From NCBI RefSeq assembly GCF_016862195.1, contig NZ_BOMM01000073.1, forward strand, positions 1-64,000: 64,000 bases of DNA, written 5' to 3'. This stretch comes from Paractinoplanes ferrugineus (GTDB taxonomy: Bacteria; Actinomycetota; Actinomycetes; Mycobacteriales; Micromonosporaceae). Shown here one piece after another: positions 1 through 10,398 of this stretch (the first letter of the stretch is position 1; each line of letters opens with the position of its first letter). The notes under the pieces are model-generated. The model was given only the letters and a program-made list of their open reading frames with translations, had not been told where the DNA came from and made no database searches. Made by a program: the position numbers and the translations under genes.

Positions 1-1676
1 CAGGCGACGGCCGGCAGGAGCACGCGAATTGTGGTGCCGCCGCCGGCGGTGTCACCGATCGAGATGGCGCCGTTGTGCCGGTCGATGATGCGGTGACAGG
101 TGGACAAGCCGATGCCGTGGCCCTTGCGGGAATTCGGATCGACCTGGGCGAACATCTCGAACACCTTCTCGCGCTGGTCCGGTGGGATACCGATGCCGTT
201 GTCGGCGACCAGGACCGCCCAGCCGAAATCGTTGCGTTCGGCGGACAGGGAGATCTCGCACGGCCGGTCGGGGGAGCGGTACTTCATCGCGTTGTCGATC
301 AGGTTCTGCAGAAGTTGGCGGAGCAACGTCCGGTCGCCCAGCACGGTCGGCATTTTGCCCCGGACCTGGACCCGGGCGCCGCTCGAGTTGGTGATCGAGT
401 TCAGGTCGGACAGCACGGCGCCGACGACCTCGTCGAGGCGCACCGGACCCGGGGTGAACGGGACCTGCCCGGCTCGGGCGTACGAAAGAAGGGCCGAGAC
501 CAGCTCCTGCATGCGTTCCACCGCACGGATCGCCCCGTCCAGCCATTTCGTCGCCCGCGGATCGAGTTCCTCGGCGTAGCCACTGGTCATCATCTCCAGG
601 TAACCGTGCGCCGCGGCCATCGGCCGGACCAGGTCGTGGCTGACCGCACCGGCGAACTGTTCCAGCTCGTCGTTGGAGCGGCGCAGGTCGGTGACAGCGT
701 CGGTGAGCTGTTCGCCGCGGACGGCCAGCTCGTGGTGAGCGTCCTCCAGCGCGCGGCGTTGGGCGCGGTCGGCGGTGACGTTGTTCATGGCGACCACCGC
801 GCCGAGCGGGTTTCCGCTGTCGTCGACAAGCCGACGGGCGGTGCAGCTGAGGTCGACCGGCGGCGCCCCCGGCCGTTTGATCATCATTTCGATGTTCTGG
901 ACGTCGTGCTCGCGGAGCGCCCGGATCAGCGGGATCTCGGCCGGCTCGAGCTGGCGGGTGCCGGTGGCGTCGAACAGGCCGTAATGCGTGGGCAGGTCGT
1001 CCTTCGTGAGGTCCTGATCGCGGCCGGTGCCGTGCCAATCACGGGCGGCCCGGTTGAAGACGGTGAGGCGGCCGTTCTCGTCGCAGGCCGCGATGCCGAC
1101 GTCGATGGTTTCCAGGACCGTCCCGATGAGCCGCTGGCTGCGTTCGCGTTCGTGGGCCAGTTCCGCGTTGACCCGGGCCTGGCGGCGGCGTTCGAAGAGG
1201 GCGACCACGATGGCGGCCAGGTCGAGCAGGCGGCTCACCTGTTCGTCGCGCAACGTTTTGATCCGGTCGTCGAAGACGCAGAGCGTGCCGAGCGCGTACC
1301 CGTCCGGGGTGATCAGCGGTGCCGAGGCGTAGAAGCGCACGTCGGCCAGGCGGCCGGTCACCCATGGGTTGTCCCGGTAGATCGGGTCCCGGCTCGCGTC
1401 GGGTACGTGCACGAAGTTGCCGGCCCGGAACTGCACGGCGCACATCGAGTCGTCCCGGGCGGAGTCGCCGCCGTCGAATCCGACGGTGGTGAGCTGGCAC
1501 TGGCGGTTCTCGTCGATGAGGTTGAGGGTGGCGGTGGGCACCTCGGCGACCACCGCGGCGACCCGGACGACGGCTTCGAGCTCGTCGTCGGCGGGCGCGT
1601 CGAGCAGTTCGTACTCGTGCAGGGCGGCGAGACGCAGGCTCTCGTTCTGGTTGCGCTCGAGAACGCTCGTGGACAC
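1..1676 (-). CDS. GAF-PAS sensor histidine kinase (3' end beyond window)
   Basis: Cytoplasmic-looking sensor kinase read from a GTG start at 1676; no membrane segment is visible. A GAF domain covers about residues 20-170, with the phrase LGTLCVFDD typical of GAF sensors. A PAS domain follows at about 185-300. The dimerisation helix carries the phospho-acceptor in AVSHDLVRPM near residue 345. The ATPase part shows an N-box (NLIDNAMKYRS), a G1 box (VADNGIGIPPD) and a G2 box (GHGIGLSTCHRI). The frame is still open at base 1, so only the last few residues are missing. It starts 12 bases after tadC and shares its strand, so it is probably the last gene of the pilus operon. No response regulator sits beside it; the single-domain receiver at 7738-8151 is the nearest partner candidate. 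The signal is unknown. Confidence 0.88.
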   Translation of the reverse strand, partial: MSTSVLERNQNESLRLAALHEYELLDAPADDELEAVVRVAAVVAEVPTATLNLIDENRQCQLTTVGFDGGDSARDDSMCAVQFRAGNFVHVPDASRDPIYRDNPWVTGRLADVRFYASAPLITPDGYALGTLCVFDDRIKTLRDEQVSRLLDLAAIVVALFERRRQARVNAELAHERERSQRLIGTVLETIDVGIAACDENGRLTVFNRAARDWHGTGRDQDLTKDDLPTHYGLFDATGTRQLEPAEIPLIRALREHDVQNIEMMIKRPGAPPVDLSCTARRLVDDSGNPLGAVVAMNNVTADRAQRRALEDAHHELAVRGEQLTDAVTDLRRSNDELEQFAGAVSHDLVRPMAAAHGYLEMMTSGYAEELDPRATKWLDGAIRAVERMQELVSALLSYARAGQVPFTPGPVRLDEVVGAVLSDLNSITNSSGARVQVRGKMPTVLGDRTLLRQLLQNLIDNAMKYRSPDRPCEISLSAERNDFGWAVLVADNGIGIPPDQREKVFEMFAQVDPNSRKGHGIGLSTCHRIIDRHNGAISIGDTAGGGTTIRVLLPAVA

Positions 1677-1687
1677 GGCGCCGCCTC

Positions 1688-2590
1688 TCAGAAGTTCTTC
1701 ATGATGTTGAGGACGGCCGGGCCCAGCACCACCACGAAGATCACCGGGAACAGACAGAACAGCACCGGGAACAGCAGCTTGATGGCGACCTTCTGGGCTT
1801 TCTCCTCGGCTCGCTGGCGCCGGCGCAGGCGCTGGTCGGCGGCGTGCTCGCGGAGGATGCCGGCCACCGAGATGCCCATCTCGCCGGCCTGCACGAGCGC
1901 CGTCACCAGGCGTTTGAGGTCCCGGGACGTGGTGCGGGCGGAGAGTGCGCGCAGGGCTTCGGTGCGGGAGACGCCGAGCTGCATCTCCTGGAGCAGGCGG
2001 CGCACCTCGTCGGGCATCGGGCCTTCGAGCATCGTGGCGACCTGGGCCAGCGCGGCGTCCAGGCCGAGGCCCGCCTCGACGCCGATGACCAGGGCGTCGA
2101 GCACGTCGGGCAGGGAGCGGGCGAGGGCCTGCTGCCGTTTCTGGCCGGCGTTGCGGACGAGCACCTCGGGGAGTACGAGTCCGATGGCGATGCCGCCGAG
2201 CGCGGCGAGGGCGGCGTGGCCGGGTACGAGCAGGTAGCCGAGCAGGGCGAGGACGATGACGGCGAACATCCGGGCCTGCACGACCCGCTCGACCGGCCAC
2301 TTGGCGGGGTTGCCGGCGTAGTCGAGCTGCCGGGCCAGCCGCAGTCTCATCGCCGGCGGGGTGATGAAGTCACCGGTCTTCTGGAAGAACCGGGTCAGCG
2401 CGGGCCGGATCCGGTGGTACGAGGTCGACCGGGGCGGGCGGGTGTCGGTGATCCGGTTCTCGCCGAACTCGGCGAGGATCTTCAGCATGCGTTCGCGCTG
2501 GGTGGCCGGCATGGCCACGGCGGTGACCGCCAGGGTGCCGGCCAGCGCGGCGCAGCCGGCGGCGAGCACGAGGATCACGGTCGGGGACAT
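1688..2590 (-). CDS. tadC: Tad pilus inner-membrane platform protein TadC
   Basis: 300-residue type II secretion F-domain (GspF-like) protein. With TadB it should form the inner-membrane platform on which the TadA ATPase drives Flp pilus assembly. Membrane helices are visible at the N-terminus (residues 3-25), at about 105-140, and at the C-terminus (about 265-295). The cytoplasmic F domain lies between, with the phrase LPDVLDALVIGVEAGLGLDAAL. It starts with ATG four bases after the tadB stop. Order and spacing follow the usual tadA-tadB-tadC arrangement. Confidence 0.92.
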   Translation of the reverse strand: MSPTVILVLAAGCAALAGTLAVTAVAMPATQRERMLKILAEFGENRITDTRPPRSTSYHRIRPALTRFFQKTGDFITPPAMRLRLARQLDYAGNPAKWPVERVVQARMFAVIVLALLGYLLVPGHAALAALGGIAIGLVLPEVLVRNAGQKRQQALARSLPDVLDALVIGVEAGLGLDAALAQVATMLEGPMPDEVRRLLQEMQLGVSRTEALRALSARTTSRDLKRLVTALVQAGEMGISVAGILREHAADQRLRRRQRAEEKAQKVAIKLLFPVLFCLFPVIFVVVLGPAVLNIMKNF

Positions 2591-2594
2591 CGCC

Positions 2595-3556
2595 TCACAC
2601 CTCGATCTTCACGGCGGTGCGCAGCCAGATGATGCCGACGGTCATCAGGAGCAGGGCGAACAGCAGCATGAGCAGACCGAGGGGTTCGGTGTAGAGCGGG
2701 CGGATGTAGTCCGGGCGCATCACCGTCAGGGTGAGGGCGGTGAAGACCGGAAGGGCCATCAGCACGTACGCGGACATGCGTCCCTCGGCGGACAGCGTCC
2801 GCACCTGCCGTTGCAGGTAGGCGCGGTCGCGCATGGTGTCGGCGGTGGTCTGCATGACGTCGGCGAGGCTGCCGCCGACCTCGCGTTGCAGGCGCAGCGC
2901 CATGACGAGCCAGCGCATCTCGCCGCTGCCGGTACGTTCGCCGACGCGCTGCAGGGCGTTCTCGAACTCGCCGCTGATCCGCGATTCCGACAGGGCGCGG
3001 CTGAACTCCTCGGCGACCGGTCCCTCGTCGTCGCGGACCGCGGCGTCGACGGACTGCTGCAGGGTGAAGCCGGACCGCAGCGAGCTGAGGACGAGCTGGA
3101 GCATGTTGGGCAGTTCGTCGGCGAACCGCTGCCGGCGGCGTCTGACTATGGTGCGCAGGATGGCGGGCGGCAGGTGGAAGCCGGGGAGGATCCCGACGAG
3201 GGCCGCGAACCAGACCGGCATCAGCATCGCGATGAGCAGGAACGTGCCGATCGAGACCCAGATCCGCAGCCACAGCCATTCGGTGGGCTTCGGCGCCCCG
3301 GTGAGCTGGTCGAGCAGCGGTTCGCTGCGGGCCGCGAACCGGGCGAGACCGGGGGACTCCTCGATGAACTTGCCGCCGGCGGTCAGCAGGTGACGTAGGA
3401 CCGGCTCGCCCTTCTTGCGCTCGGCGTGCGTGAAGACCTTGAGCGAGGCGATGCGGCGCTGCTCGGGGGTGCGCCCGAAAAGCAGGTCCAGGACGATCCA
3501 GATGATCAGGAAGACGGTGGCCGCGCCGAACGCGGTGACGGCCCACCCCCAGCCGC

Positions 3557-3563
<7 letters not shown>
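2595..3563 (-). CDS. tadB: Tad pilus inner-membrane platform protein TadB
   Basis: 322-residue GspF-domain membrane protein, partner of TadC in the pilus assembly platform. There is a hydrophobic N-terminal helix (about 8-30), a helix pair at about 95-130, the T2SS F domain (LPNMLQLVLSSLRSGFTLQQ) and two C-terminal helices. Two tandem GTG codons (3563, 3560) are possible starts; both overlap the tadA stop codon, which implies translational coupling. The identification is firm from domain type and operon position. Confidence 0.92.
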
Positions 3564-4953
<1,390 letters not shown>

Positions 4954-4957
<4 letters not shown>

Positions 4958-6135
4958 CGGCGTCCCTTCGACGACCGGGAGAACAGCCGTCGTTTCTGGG
5001 CACCGCCCGGTTCGGTGCCCGTGCACAGGTCGGCGAGGCGGCCGATGGCCTGGCTGAACGGATGTGTCGGGTTGGTCAGGTAGAGCGGTTCGGCGCGGTT
5101 CACCGAGATCGTCACCTCCCGGCTGGAGGGCACGTGCACCGCGAACGGCATGCCGATCGCCTCGGAGATGTCGTCGGCGGTCAGGCCCACCTCGGAGTTG
5201 GAGCGGTTGAAGACCAGCAGCCGGCGTTCCTTGGCGTAGTCGAGCATGTCGAACATCTCGACGGTCAGCCGGACGCTCTTGAGCGTGGGCAGGTCGGGCG
5301 TGACGATCGGGACCAGCAGGTCGGACATGTCGAGGGCGGCCAGGACCTGGTCGGTGACCAGCGCCGGGGTGTCCACGACGATGAAGTCGTAGTTCGGGCG
5401 GGCGAGGTCGAGGATCTCCACGATCAGTTCGCGGCGTACGTGCTCGCCCTGCGCCGGTGAGGACGGCGCGAGCAGCACGTCGATGCCGTTCTTGTAGGTG
5501 GTGATGATCGAGCGCAGGCCCGGTTCGTCGAGCCGGCCGGCCATCGCGATCGCGCCCGCGATGTTGCGTTCCGGCGGCAGCTTCAACATGATCGCCACGT
5601 CGCCGAACTGCAGGTCCAGGTCGACGAGCAGGACCCGGCGGCCACCGGCGGCGGCGAGCGCGGTGGCCAGGTTCACCGCGATGACCGACCGGCCGCAGCC
5701 GCCCTTGCCGGCGAAGACGGTGACGACCCGGCCGTACGGGGCGGCCTCGGCGTTGGTGCGCAGGGTGGTGCCGAGCGCTTTGGACAGGTCGACCGAGCGG
5801 GAACACGCGTTGCGGATGCCGTCCCAGTCGGCCTCCTCGACCACCTCGCGGACGCCGGAGCGCAGGCAGCGCAGCACGTCCTCGGGGTCGAGATGCCGGC
5901 GGATCAGCACCACCCCGATCAGTGGCCGCTGCAGCCGCTGGTACGCGGTGAACATCAGCACCTCGTCGAGCGGCACGGTCGCGCCGACGATCACGAGCAG
6001 GGTCTCGGGGTAGCGGGGCAGGTGCGCCTCGAGGTCGGCCATGTTGTGCACGATCGTGCAGCCGATGGACTGGAACTGCGGGCCGACCTGCGCGAGGCGG
6101 TCCCGGTCGGGTTCCAGGTAGACGTAGAGGCTCAC
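4954..6135 (-). CDS. cpaE: Tad pilus localisation protein CpaE/TadZ (MinD-like ATPase)
   Basis: 393 residues. Residues 1-125 form a receiver-like domain without an obvious phospho-acceptor pattern, as in TadZ/CpaE. Residues about 135-370 are a MinD/ParA-type ATPase with the deviant Walker A KGGCGRS, in which Arg replaces the usual Lys before the Ser, and a Walker B-like segment VLLVDLDLQFGD. CpaE proteins place the pilus machine at the pole. The start is GTG at 6135, overlapping the cpaB stop. The C-terminus is basic (KGRR), which could help membrane contact. Confidence 0.9.
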
Positions 6136-6899
6136 GACCGGGCACCGGGGGCCGGCGCCGTGCTGGGCGTGGCGATCAGGCCGAGGTGCAGCTCACCGGT
6201 GTTGTAGCCGTTGATCAGCTGCTCCGCCTCGGCCGGGGTGACGGCGACCGTGACGACGTAGCGGTCGAGGCCCGCCGTCGCGTCGACCGGGGCCGACGAG
6301 ACCACCGTCGGCACGACGGTGGCGCTGGGTTGCGGGGCGGCGGCGGTGGTCCGGGGCCGCTCACCGACGCTGATCACGGTCGTTCTCGGCACCACGACGG
6401 TGGTCGTCTGGTCGCGGGTGTCGTTGCCGTTGGGCTTGGTGAGGTAGATCGTCACCACGGCGCCGGTGTCGACGTTGCCGGCCACCTGCCGGGCGACGGT
6501 GAGGTCGACGGCGACGGCGACCTTGCCGGCCGGCAGCGCGAAGGTGGGCGCGGGGCTCGCGGTGGCCGGGGCCGGATGGCTGAACTGGCCCTCCAGCAGC
6601 ATCTGGTCGGGTTGCAGCGCGGCGTTCAGGGTCCGTTTGTCGAAGCTCTCGTCGAGCTTGCTCATCGCCCCGGACGGCACGGCCCGGGCCGGCATCAGCA
6701 CCTGGCGGACGAGTTTGCGGCTGCGGATGTCCGCGCCGGTGGTGTCCGCGGGGATGTTGGCGGTGGCCAGCAGGACCCAGGTGCCCTGAGCGCCGTTGAG
6801 GGCGCGCTGGTCGGCACTGTGCCCGTAGGCGACGACCGCCAGTGCGCTGAGTCCGGCCATCACGGCCGCGATCAGCATCAGGACGATGCGTCGACGCAT
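6132..6899 (-). CDS. cpaB: Tad pilus assembly protein CpaB/RcpC
   Basis: 255-residue protein with one N-terminal membrane helix (about residues 5-25) followed by an SAF/RcpC-type extracytoplasmic region; CpaB proteins act in the periplasmic/outer part of the Tad machine. An in-frame start lies 11 codons upstream, but the ATG at 6899 is preferred because GAGGAG sits 6-7 bases before it. The C-terminal part contains low-complexity Pro/Thr/Ala linkers. It overlaps cpaE by four bases. The region between it and tadE (6900-6977) holds a small inverted repeat, CACCA-ATTC-TGGTG, at 6927-6940. Confidence 0.85.
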   Translation of the reverse strand: MRRRIVLMLIAAVMAGLSALAVVAYGHSADQRALNGAQGTWVLLATANIPADTTGADIRSRKLVRQVLMPARAVPSGAMSKLDESFDKRTLNAALQPDQMLLEGQFSHPAPATASPAPTFALPAGKVAVAVDLTVARQVAGNVDTGAVVTIYLTKPNGNDTRDQTTTVVVPRTTVISVGERPRTTAAAPQPSATVVPTVVSSAPVDATAGLDRYVVTVAVTPAEAEQLINGYNTGELHLGLIATPSTAPAPGARS

Positions 6900-6977
6900 T
6901 CCCGCCTCCTCGTTCGCGTGGCTTATCACCAATTCTGGTGGCCAACACCGCCTAAGGGGGCGAATCCGACGATGTGG

Positions 6978-7415
6978 CTATCCCAGGCAGGCCATGACGC
7001 CTGTCGCGGAGAGAGTGATGGCGCTCGGATTGCTCTGGAAGAGCTTGAGCACCAGGTAGAGCGGTGTGACGGGGTCGAAAGTCCGGGTCACCGTCATGGT
7101 CGCGGTCGACGTGGCGGTCGCGGCCGAGGTGCACGCGGTGGTGGTGGTGTAGGTGATGCCGGTGCTGCCACCGACGGTGCTGACCACTTGGGCCTGCATG
7201 TCCGAGGCGGTGCCGTTCAGCGCGCCCACCCGAGCGCCTTCCCGCACCGCCTCGGTCAACTGGATCTGCTGCTGCATCACCCGGCCGAAGTCGATCAGGC
7301 CGAAGACCAGCAGAAGAAGGATCGGAAGCACCAGCGCCAGCTCCACCGCGGCCGCACCGTCGTCACCCCGGGGCCGTTGTGCGCCGGGGCGGCGGAGTCG
7401 GTCGGGTACGAGCAT
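6978..7415 (-). CDS. tadE: TadE-like pseudopilin / pilus assembly protein
   Basis: 145-residue TadE-family protein. The N-terminus is basic, then comes the signature GAAAVELALVLPILLLLVFG (a class III prepilin-like hydrophobic segment with the conserved Glu), followed by DFGRVMQQQ and REGAR, both typical of TadE. The extracytoplasmic part is rich in Thr and Ala and has two Cys that could pair. The ATG at 7415 is chosen over an upstream start because the family N-terminus is short. It lies 19 bases after flp. A prepilin peptidase (TadV) is not present in this window. Confidence 0.88.
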   Translation of the reverse strand: MLVPDRLRRPGAQRPRGDDGAAAVELALVLPILLLLVFGLIDFGRVMQQQIQLTEAVREGARVGALNGTASDMQAQVVSTVGGSTGITYTTTTACTSAATATSTATMTVTRTFDPVTPLYLVLKLFQSNPSAITLSATGVMACLG

Positions 7416-7434
7416 CTCGCGTTGCTTCCGTCCC

Positions 7435-7614
7435 TCAGAACTTCTTCGAGAGGTTGGTGAAGACGTCGGACAGGTGCGTGCCGAACGCCGAGACACCAAC
7501 GATGATCACGATGGCGATGAACGTGACGAGCAGGCCGTACTCGACGGCGGTCGCGCCCTCCTCGTTGTTGAGGCGGCTGCGGAGGTACGCGGCGATCATG
7601 TTCATGTTCGGCAT
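7435..7614 (-). CDS. flp: Flp/Fap-type major pilin
   Basis: 59-residue pilin subunit. It shows the class IVb prepilin signal EEGATAVEYGLL: cleavage is expected between Gly20 and Ala21, with Glu at +5 and Tyr at +6, followed by about 22 hydrophobic residues. The ATG at 7614 has GGGAG about 6 bases upstream. The mature peptide would be only about 39 residues. It heads the structural part of the operon and is separated from the upstream receiver gene by 123 bases, so it probably has its own promoter. Confidence 0.93.
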   Translation of the reverse strand: MPNMNMIAAYLRSRLNNEEGATAVEYGLLVTFIAIVIIVGVSAFGTHLSDVFTNLSKKF

Positions 7615-7713
7615 TTGGAGCTCCCCTGGTTGGCTGGGTGATCGCTTGTCGATCGCCCGCTTACAGGAGTAGGTATCGGACTCCGGCGGCCCGGCTTGAG
7701 GCTCATTCCGGTC

Positions 7714-7739
7714 GATTGGGTTGCTAAAGACAACCAATC
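7714..7739 (-). terminator. possible hairpin at the end of the receiver gene
   Basis: Inverted repeat with arms GATTGGGTTG and CAACCAATC (one bulged base) around a 7-base loop, overlapping the stop codon of the receiver gene. There is no T-run, so termination is uncertain; it could instead limit read-through into flp. Confidence 0.35.
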
Positions 7740-8151
7740 AGGGGGCGGGCGCGTTGCTGTGCCGGGAGAGCACGGAACGCAGCGTTCCGGCGAGCACGTC
7801 GGTGGTGAACGGCTTGGCGATGAAGGGCGATCCCGCCTTGATCAAACCCTTCTTGATCGCGATGTCCTGGGGGATGCCGGAGATGTAGACGATCTCCATG
7901 CCGGGGCGGATCGTGGCCGCCGACCGGGCCAGCTCGCCCCCGGAGACACCGGGCAGGCCGAGGTCGGTCAGCAGCACGTCGATGGTGCCGTCGAAGACGC
8001 GGCACTGGGTGATCGCACTGACCGCGTCCTGGGCGACCAGGGCGGTGAAGCCGCGCATCTCCAGCATCTGCGTAGTCATCTCGCGCAGGTCCTCATCGTC
8101 CTCGACGAGCAGGACGACGGGTCCGGTCCGGGTCGCCGACGTGTTCCACAT
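7738..8151 (-). CDS. single-domain response regulator (CheY-like receiver)
   Basis: 137-residue receiver with no output domain. The acidic cluster is EDDED (residues 17-21), the phospho-acceptor is Asp63 in LLTDLGLPG, and the conserved Lys lies in IAKPF near residue 113. This short receiver type is common at the C-terminus of hybrid kinases or as a free relay protein. It lies just upstream of flp on the same strand; with the kinase at the other end of the cluster it may form a phosphorelay controlling the pilus (inference). The start is ATG at 8151. Confidence 0.9.
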   Translation of the reverse strand: MWNTSATRTGPVVLLVEDDEDLREMTTQMLEMRGFTALVAQDAVSAITQCRVFDGTIDVLLTDLGLPGVSGGELARSAATIRPGMEIVYISGIPQDIAIKKGLIKAGSPFIAKPFTTDVLAGTLRSVLSRHSNAPAP

Positions 8152-8218
8152 GTCCCCTCCTCGCCAGCCACGCTATCGACTCCGGGAGGGGCGGCGTCGC
8201 AAATCGGGCAAATGTCAG

Positions 8219-9130
8219 TCAGCTGGCTTCGGCGCGGCCGAGACGCCAGTAACCCATGAAAGCCACCGAACGGCGGTCGACGCCGCACTCGGCGACCAGG
8301 TGCCGGCGCAGCGTCTTGATCACCGCGGCCTCGCCGGCCAGCCAGGCGTAGAACTTGCTGACGTCGGTGGGCTCCTTCGGAACCTCCCAGAGGATCTCCT
8401 CGTCGACGTCGACGTCCTCCAGCTCGACCGGCGCCGGGGCCCGCTCACCGAGCAGGCGGCGGACCGAGGAGCGCAGGGCCGGGACGAGTTTCTCGCCGTG
8501 CGGGGCGCCGTCGCGGGGCAGCCAGGTGACCCGCACGCCCTCGGGGGCGGCCAGGTCGAGGACGTCGGCCGAGGTGGGGACCTCGAGCAGGGCCTCCCCG
8601 GCGGCGGAGCGGGGCAGGCAGGCCAGGATCGACGAGATCGCCGGGACCGCGGTCTCGTCGCCGCCCAGCAGCAGGCACTCGGTGTGGACCGGTGGGTGGA
8701 AGTCGATGCCACCGTGCACGCCGTCGTGGTCGGCGTTGGGACCCATCACCCAGATGGCGGCGCCCGGTCGCGCGTCGGCGGCCCACCGCGAGGCGGGTCC
8801 GTGCACACCGTGCATCACCATGTCCACGTCGATCTCGCGCTCGGCGGGACGGACGGCGCGGATCGTGTACGTCCGGATCGGGTTGCGGTGCTCGTCGGGC
8901 AGGTCGCGCCACCTCGCGTACCAGTCGTCGCCGGTCGGCAGGTGGTCGTGGCCGTGCCCGGCCAGCGGCGGGATCAGCTTGATCCGCTGGTCGAAGCCGT
9001 TGTCGGCGAACCGGTCGAGGTCGTCGCCGGTGAGGGTGACGCGCAGGAAGCTCGGGCTGAGCCGCCGGACGGCACGCACCTCGGTCGGGAAGAAGCGCCA
9101 CGGCGGCACGGCGACGGTCGTCCGGGTCAC
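8219..9130 (-). CDS. siderophore-interacting protein (FAD-dependent ferric-siderophore reductase)
   Basis: 303-residue SIP/ViuB-family flavoprotein that reduces ferric siderophores in the cytoplasm to release iron. It has an FAD-binding beta-barrel with the RTYTIRAVR motif (about residues 88-96), then a small NAD(P)H-type domain with LLLGGDETAVPA, and the family C-terminus with KFYAWLAGEA and GYWRLG. The start is GTG at 9130, with AAAGGAGG eight bases upstream. The iron box just upstream (9159-9177) points to DtxR/IdeR repression when iron is plentiful. No siderophore synthesis genes are next to it. Confidence 0.93.
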   Translation of the reverse strand: MTRTTVAVPPWRFFPTEVRAVRRLSPSFLRVTLTGDDLDRFADNGFDQRIKLIPPLAGHGHDHLPTGDDWYARWRDLPDEHRNPIRTYTIRAVRPAEREIDVDMVMHGVHGPASRWAADARPGAAIWVMGPNADHDGVHGGIDFHPPVHTECLLLGGDETAVPAISSILACLPRSAAGEALLEVPTSADVLDLAAPEGVRVTWLPRDGAPHGEKLVPALRSSVRRLLGERAPAPVELEDVDVDEEILWEVPKEPTDVSKFYAWLAGEAAVIKTLRRHLVAECGVDRRSVAFMGYWRLGRAEAS

Positions 9131-9158
9131 CCTCGGACCTCCTTTTTCGGATCTAGGT

Positions 9159-9177
9159 TTAGGTATGCCTAACCTAA
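9159..9177 (-). promoter_or_regulatory. DtxR/IdeR-type iron box
   Basis: TTAGGTATGCCTAACCTAA matches the known IdeR consensus TTAGGTTAGGCTAACCTAA at 16 of 19 positions, with both outer arms intact. It lies 29 bases upstream of the siderophore-interacting protein start, where it would overlap the promoter. It is also 46 bases upstream of the divergent GH5 gene, so that gene could be affected too. Confidence 0.85.
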
Positions 9178-9222
9178 CCCACGAGTTCCGGGAGTGGTCC
9201 GGCGGCCCTACCCGATCAAGCG

Positions 9223-10398
9223 ATGTCGATAGTGATCCCGGTCGTCCATTCTGGACAGGTGCGCCTGGGTGTCCCGCTCGTCCTGCTCGTCCTGCTCCTG
9301 GCCGGTTGCGCGGCCCCGGCCGAGCCGAGCCCGCCGAACCCGCCGGCCCCGATCGACGCCGTCGCGGTCAAGGACAACCAGTTCGTCGACCGGGCCGGCA
9401 AGGTCCTCAGGCTGCGGGGCTTCAACGTCTCCGGCGCGGAGTACTCGTGCCTCGAGGGTGCGGGCTTCTTCGACACCCCCGACGGGCGGGCGCCCGACGA
9501 CCGGCAGATCGCGGCGATGCGCGCGTGGGGGCGGGCCGACGCGGTGCGGATACCGCTCAACGAGCAGTGCTGGCTCGGCCTGCCGGCGGCACCGGCGGAC
9601 TTCGCCGGCCAGAAGTACCGGGACGAGGTGCGTGCGTTCGTCCGGCGGCTCAACGCGTACGGCTTCGTCGCCGTCCTTGATCTTCATCGCAGTTCCCCCG
9701 GCGACGGCAAGCCGGCCCAGCAGGAGCAGATGCCCGACCGGGACCACAGTCCGCAGTTCTGGCGGTCGGTCGCGACCGAGTTCCGCACCGGTGCGGTGCT
9801 TTTCGACCTCTTCAACGAGCCGTTCCCGTACGCCGAGACCGACACCGACCGGGCCTGGGCCTGCTGGCGGGACGGGTGCACGCTGACCTCGGTCAACACC
9901 GGTACGCCCTACGCGGCGGCCGGACTCGGCGAGCTGGTCGCCGCCGTGCGGGGCACCGGCTCGACGACCGTGCTGCTGGCCGGCGGCGTCCACTGGGCCG
10001 AGTCGATGACCCGCTGGCTGAAATACCGCCCGGACGACCCGGCCGGTCAGCTGGCCGCGTCGGTGCACGCCTATTCGTTCAACGAGTACTGCGGCACCGC
10101 CGAGTGCTTCGACCGGGACCTGGAACCGATCCTGGAACGGGTGCCGGTGCTGGCCGGCGAGGTCGGTCCCACCCTCAAGGGCGAGGGGGCCGCCTTCGAC
10201 GACGACTGCCCGGCCCGCACCGCGAAGAAGGGCGGCTGGGCCCGCGACACCCTCGACTGGTTCGACGAGCACGGCGTGAGCTGGACGGCCTGGGCCTGGA
10301 ACCCGTGGGGCGACTGCTGGTCGCTGACCCGGGACTGGGGCGGCGAGCCGACGCCGGTGTGGGGTAAGGAGCTGAGGCGCCGACTCGCCGCCGCTTAG
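9223..10398 (+). CDS. glycoside hydrolase family 5-like lipoprotein (cellulase fold)
   Basis: 391-residue secreted lipoprotein. The signal peptide ends in a lipobox LLAGC (Cys29), so the enzyme is probably anchored outside the membrane. The body is a GH5-type TIM barrel starting with the typical NQFVDRAGKVLRLRGFNVSG. The acid/base Glu is in LFNEPF (about residue 199) and the nucleophile Glu is in AGEVG (about residue 313). Several Cys pairs are likely disulphides. The substrate is probably a beta-glucan or mannan but cannot be assigned. A GTG at 9259 is an alternative start that still leaves a short signal peptide. The 3' end overlaps the convergent BY-kinase gene by four bases. Confidence 0.85.
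   Translation: MSIVIPVVHSGQVRLGVPLVLLVLLLAGCAAPAEPSPPNPPAPIDAVAVKDNQFVDRAGKVLRLRGFNVSGAEYSCLEGAGFFDTPDGRAPDDRQIAAMRAWGRADAVRIPLNEQCWLGLPAAPADFAGQKYRDEVRAFVRRLNAYGFVAVLDLHRSSPGDGKPAQQEQMPDRDHSPQFWRSVATEFRTGAVLFDLFNEPFPYAETDTDRAWACWRDGCTLTSVNTGTPYAAAGLGELVAAVRGTGSTTVLLAGGVHWAESMTRWLKYRPDDPAGQLAASVHAYSFNEYCGTAECFDRDLEPILERVPVLAGEVGPTLKGEGAAFDDDCPARTAKKGGWARDTLDWFDEHGVSWTAWAWNPWGDCWSLTRDWGGEPTPVWGKELRRRLAAA

Noticed and set aside
75..2237. 720-codon plus-strand frame opposite the histidine kinase and tadC
   Set aside because: The minus strand has all kinase boxes and the TadC domain; the plus product has none.
6927..6940. CACCA-ATTC-TGGTG hairpin between tadE and cpaB
   Set aside because: Too short and without T-run for a terminator, and inside an operon; no regulator to assign.
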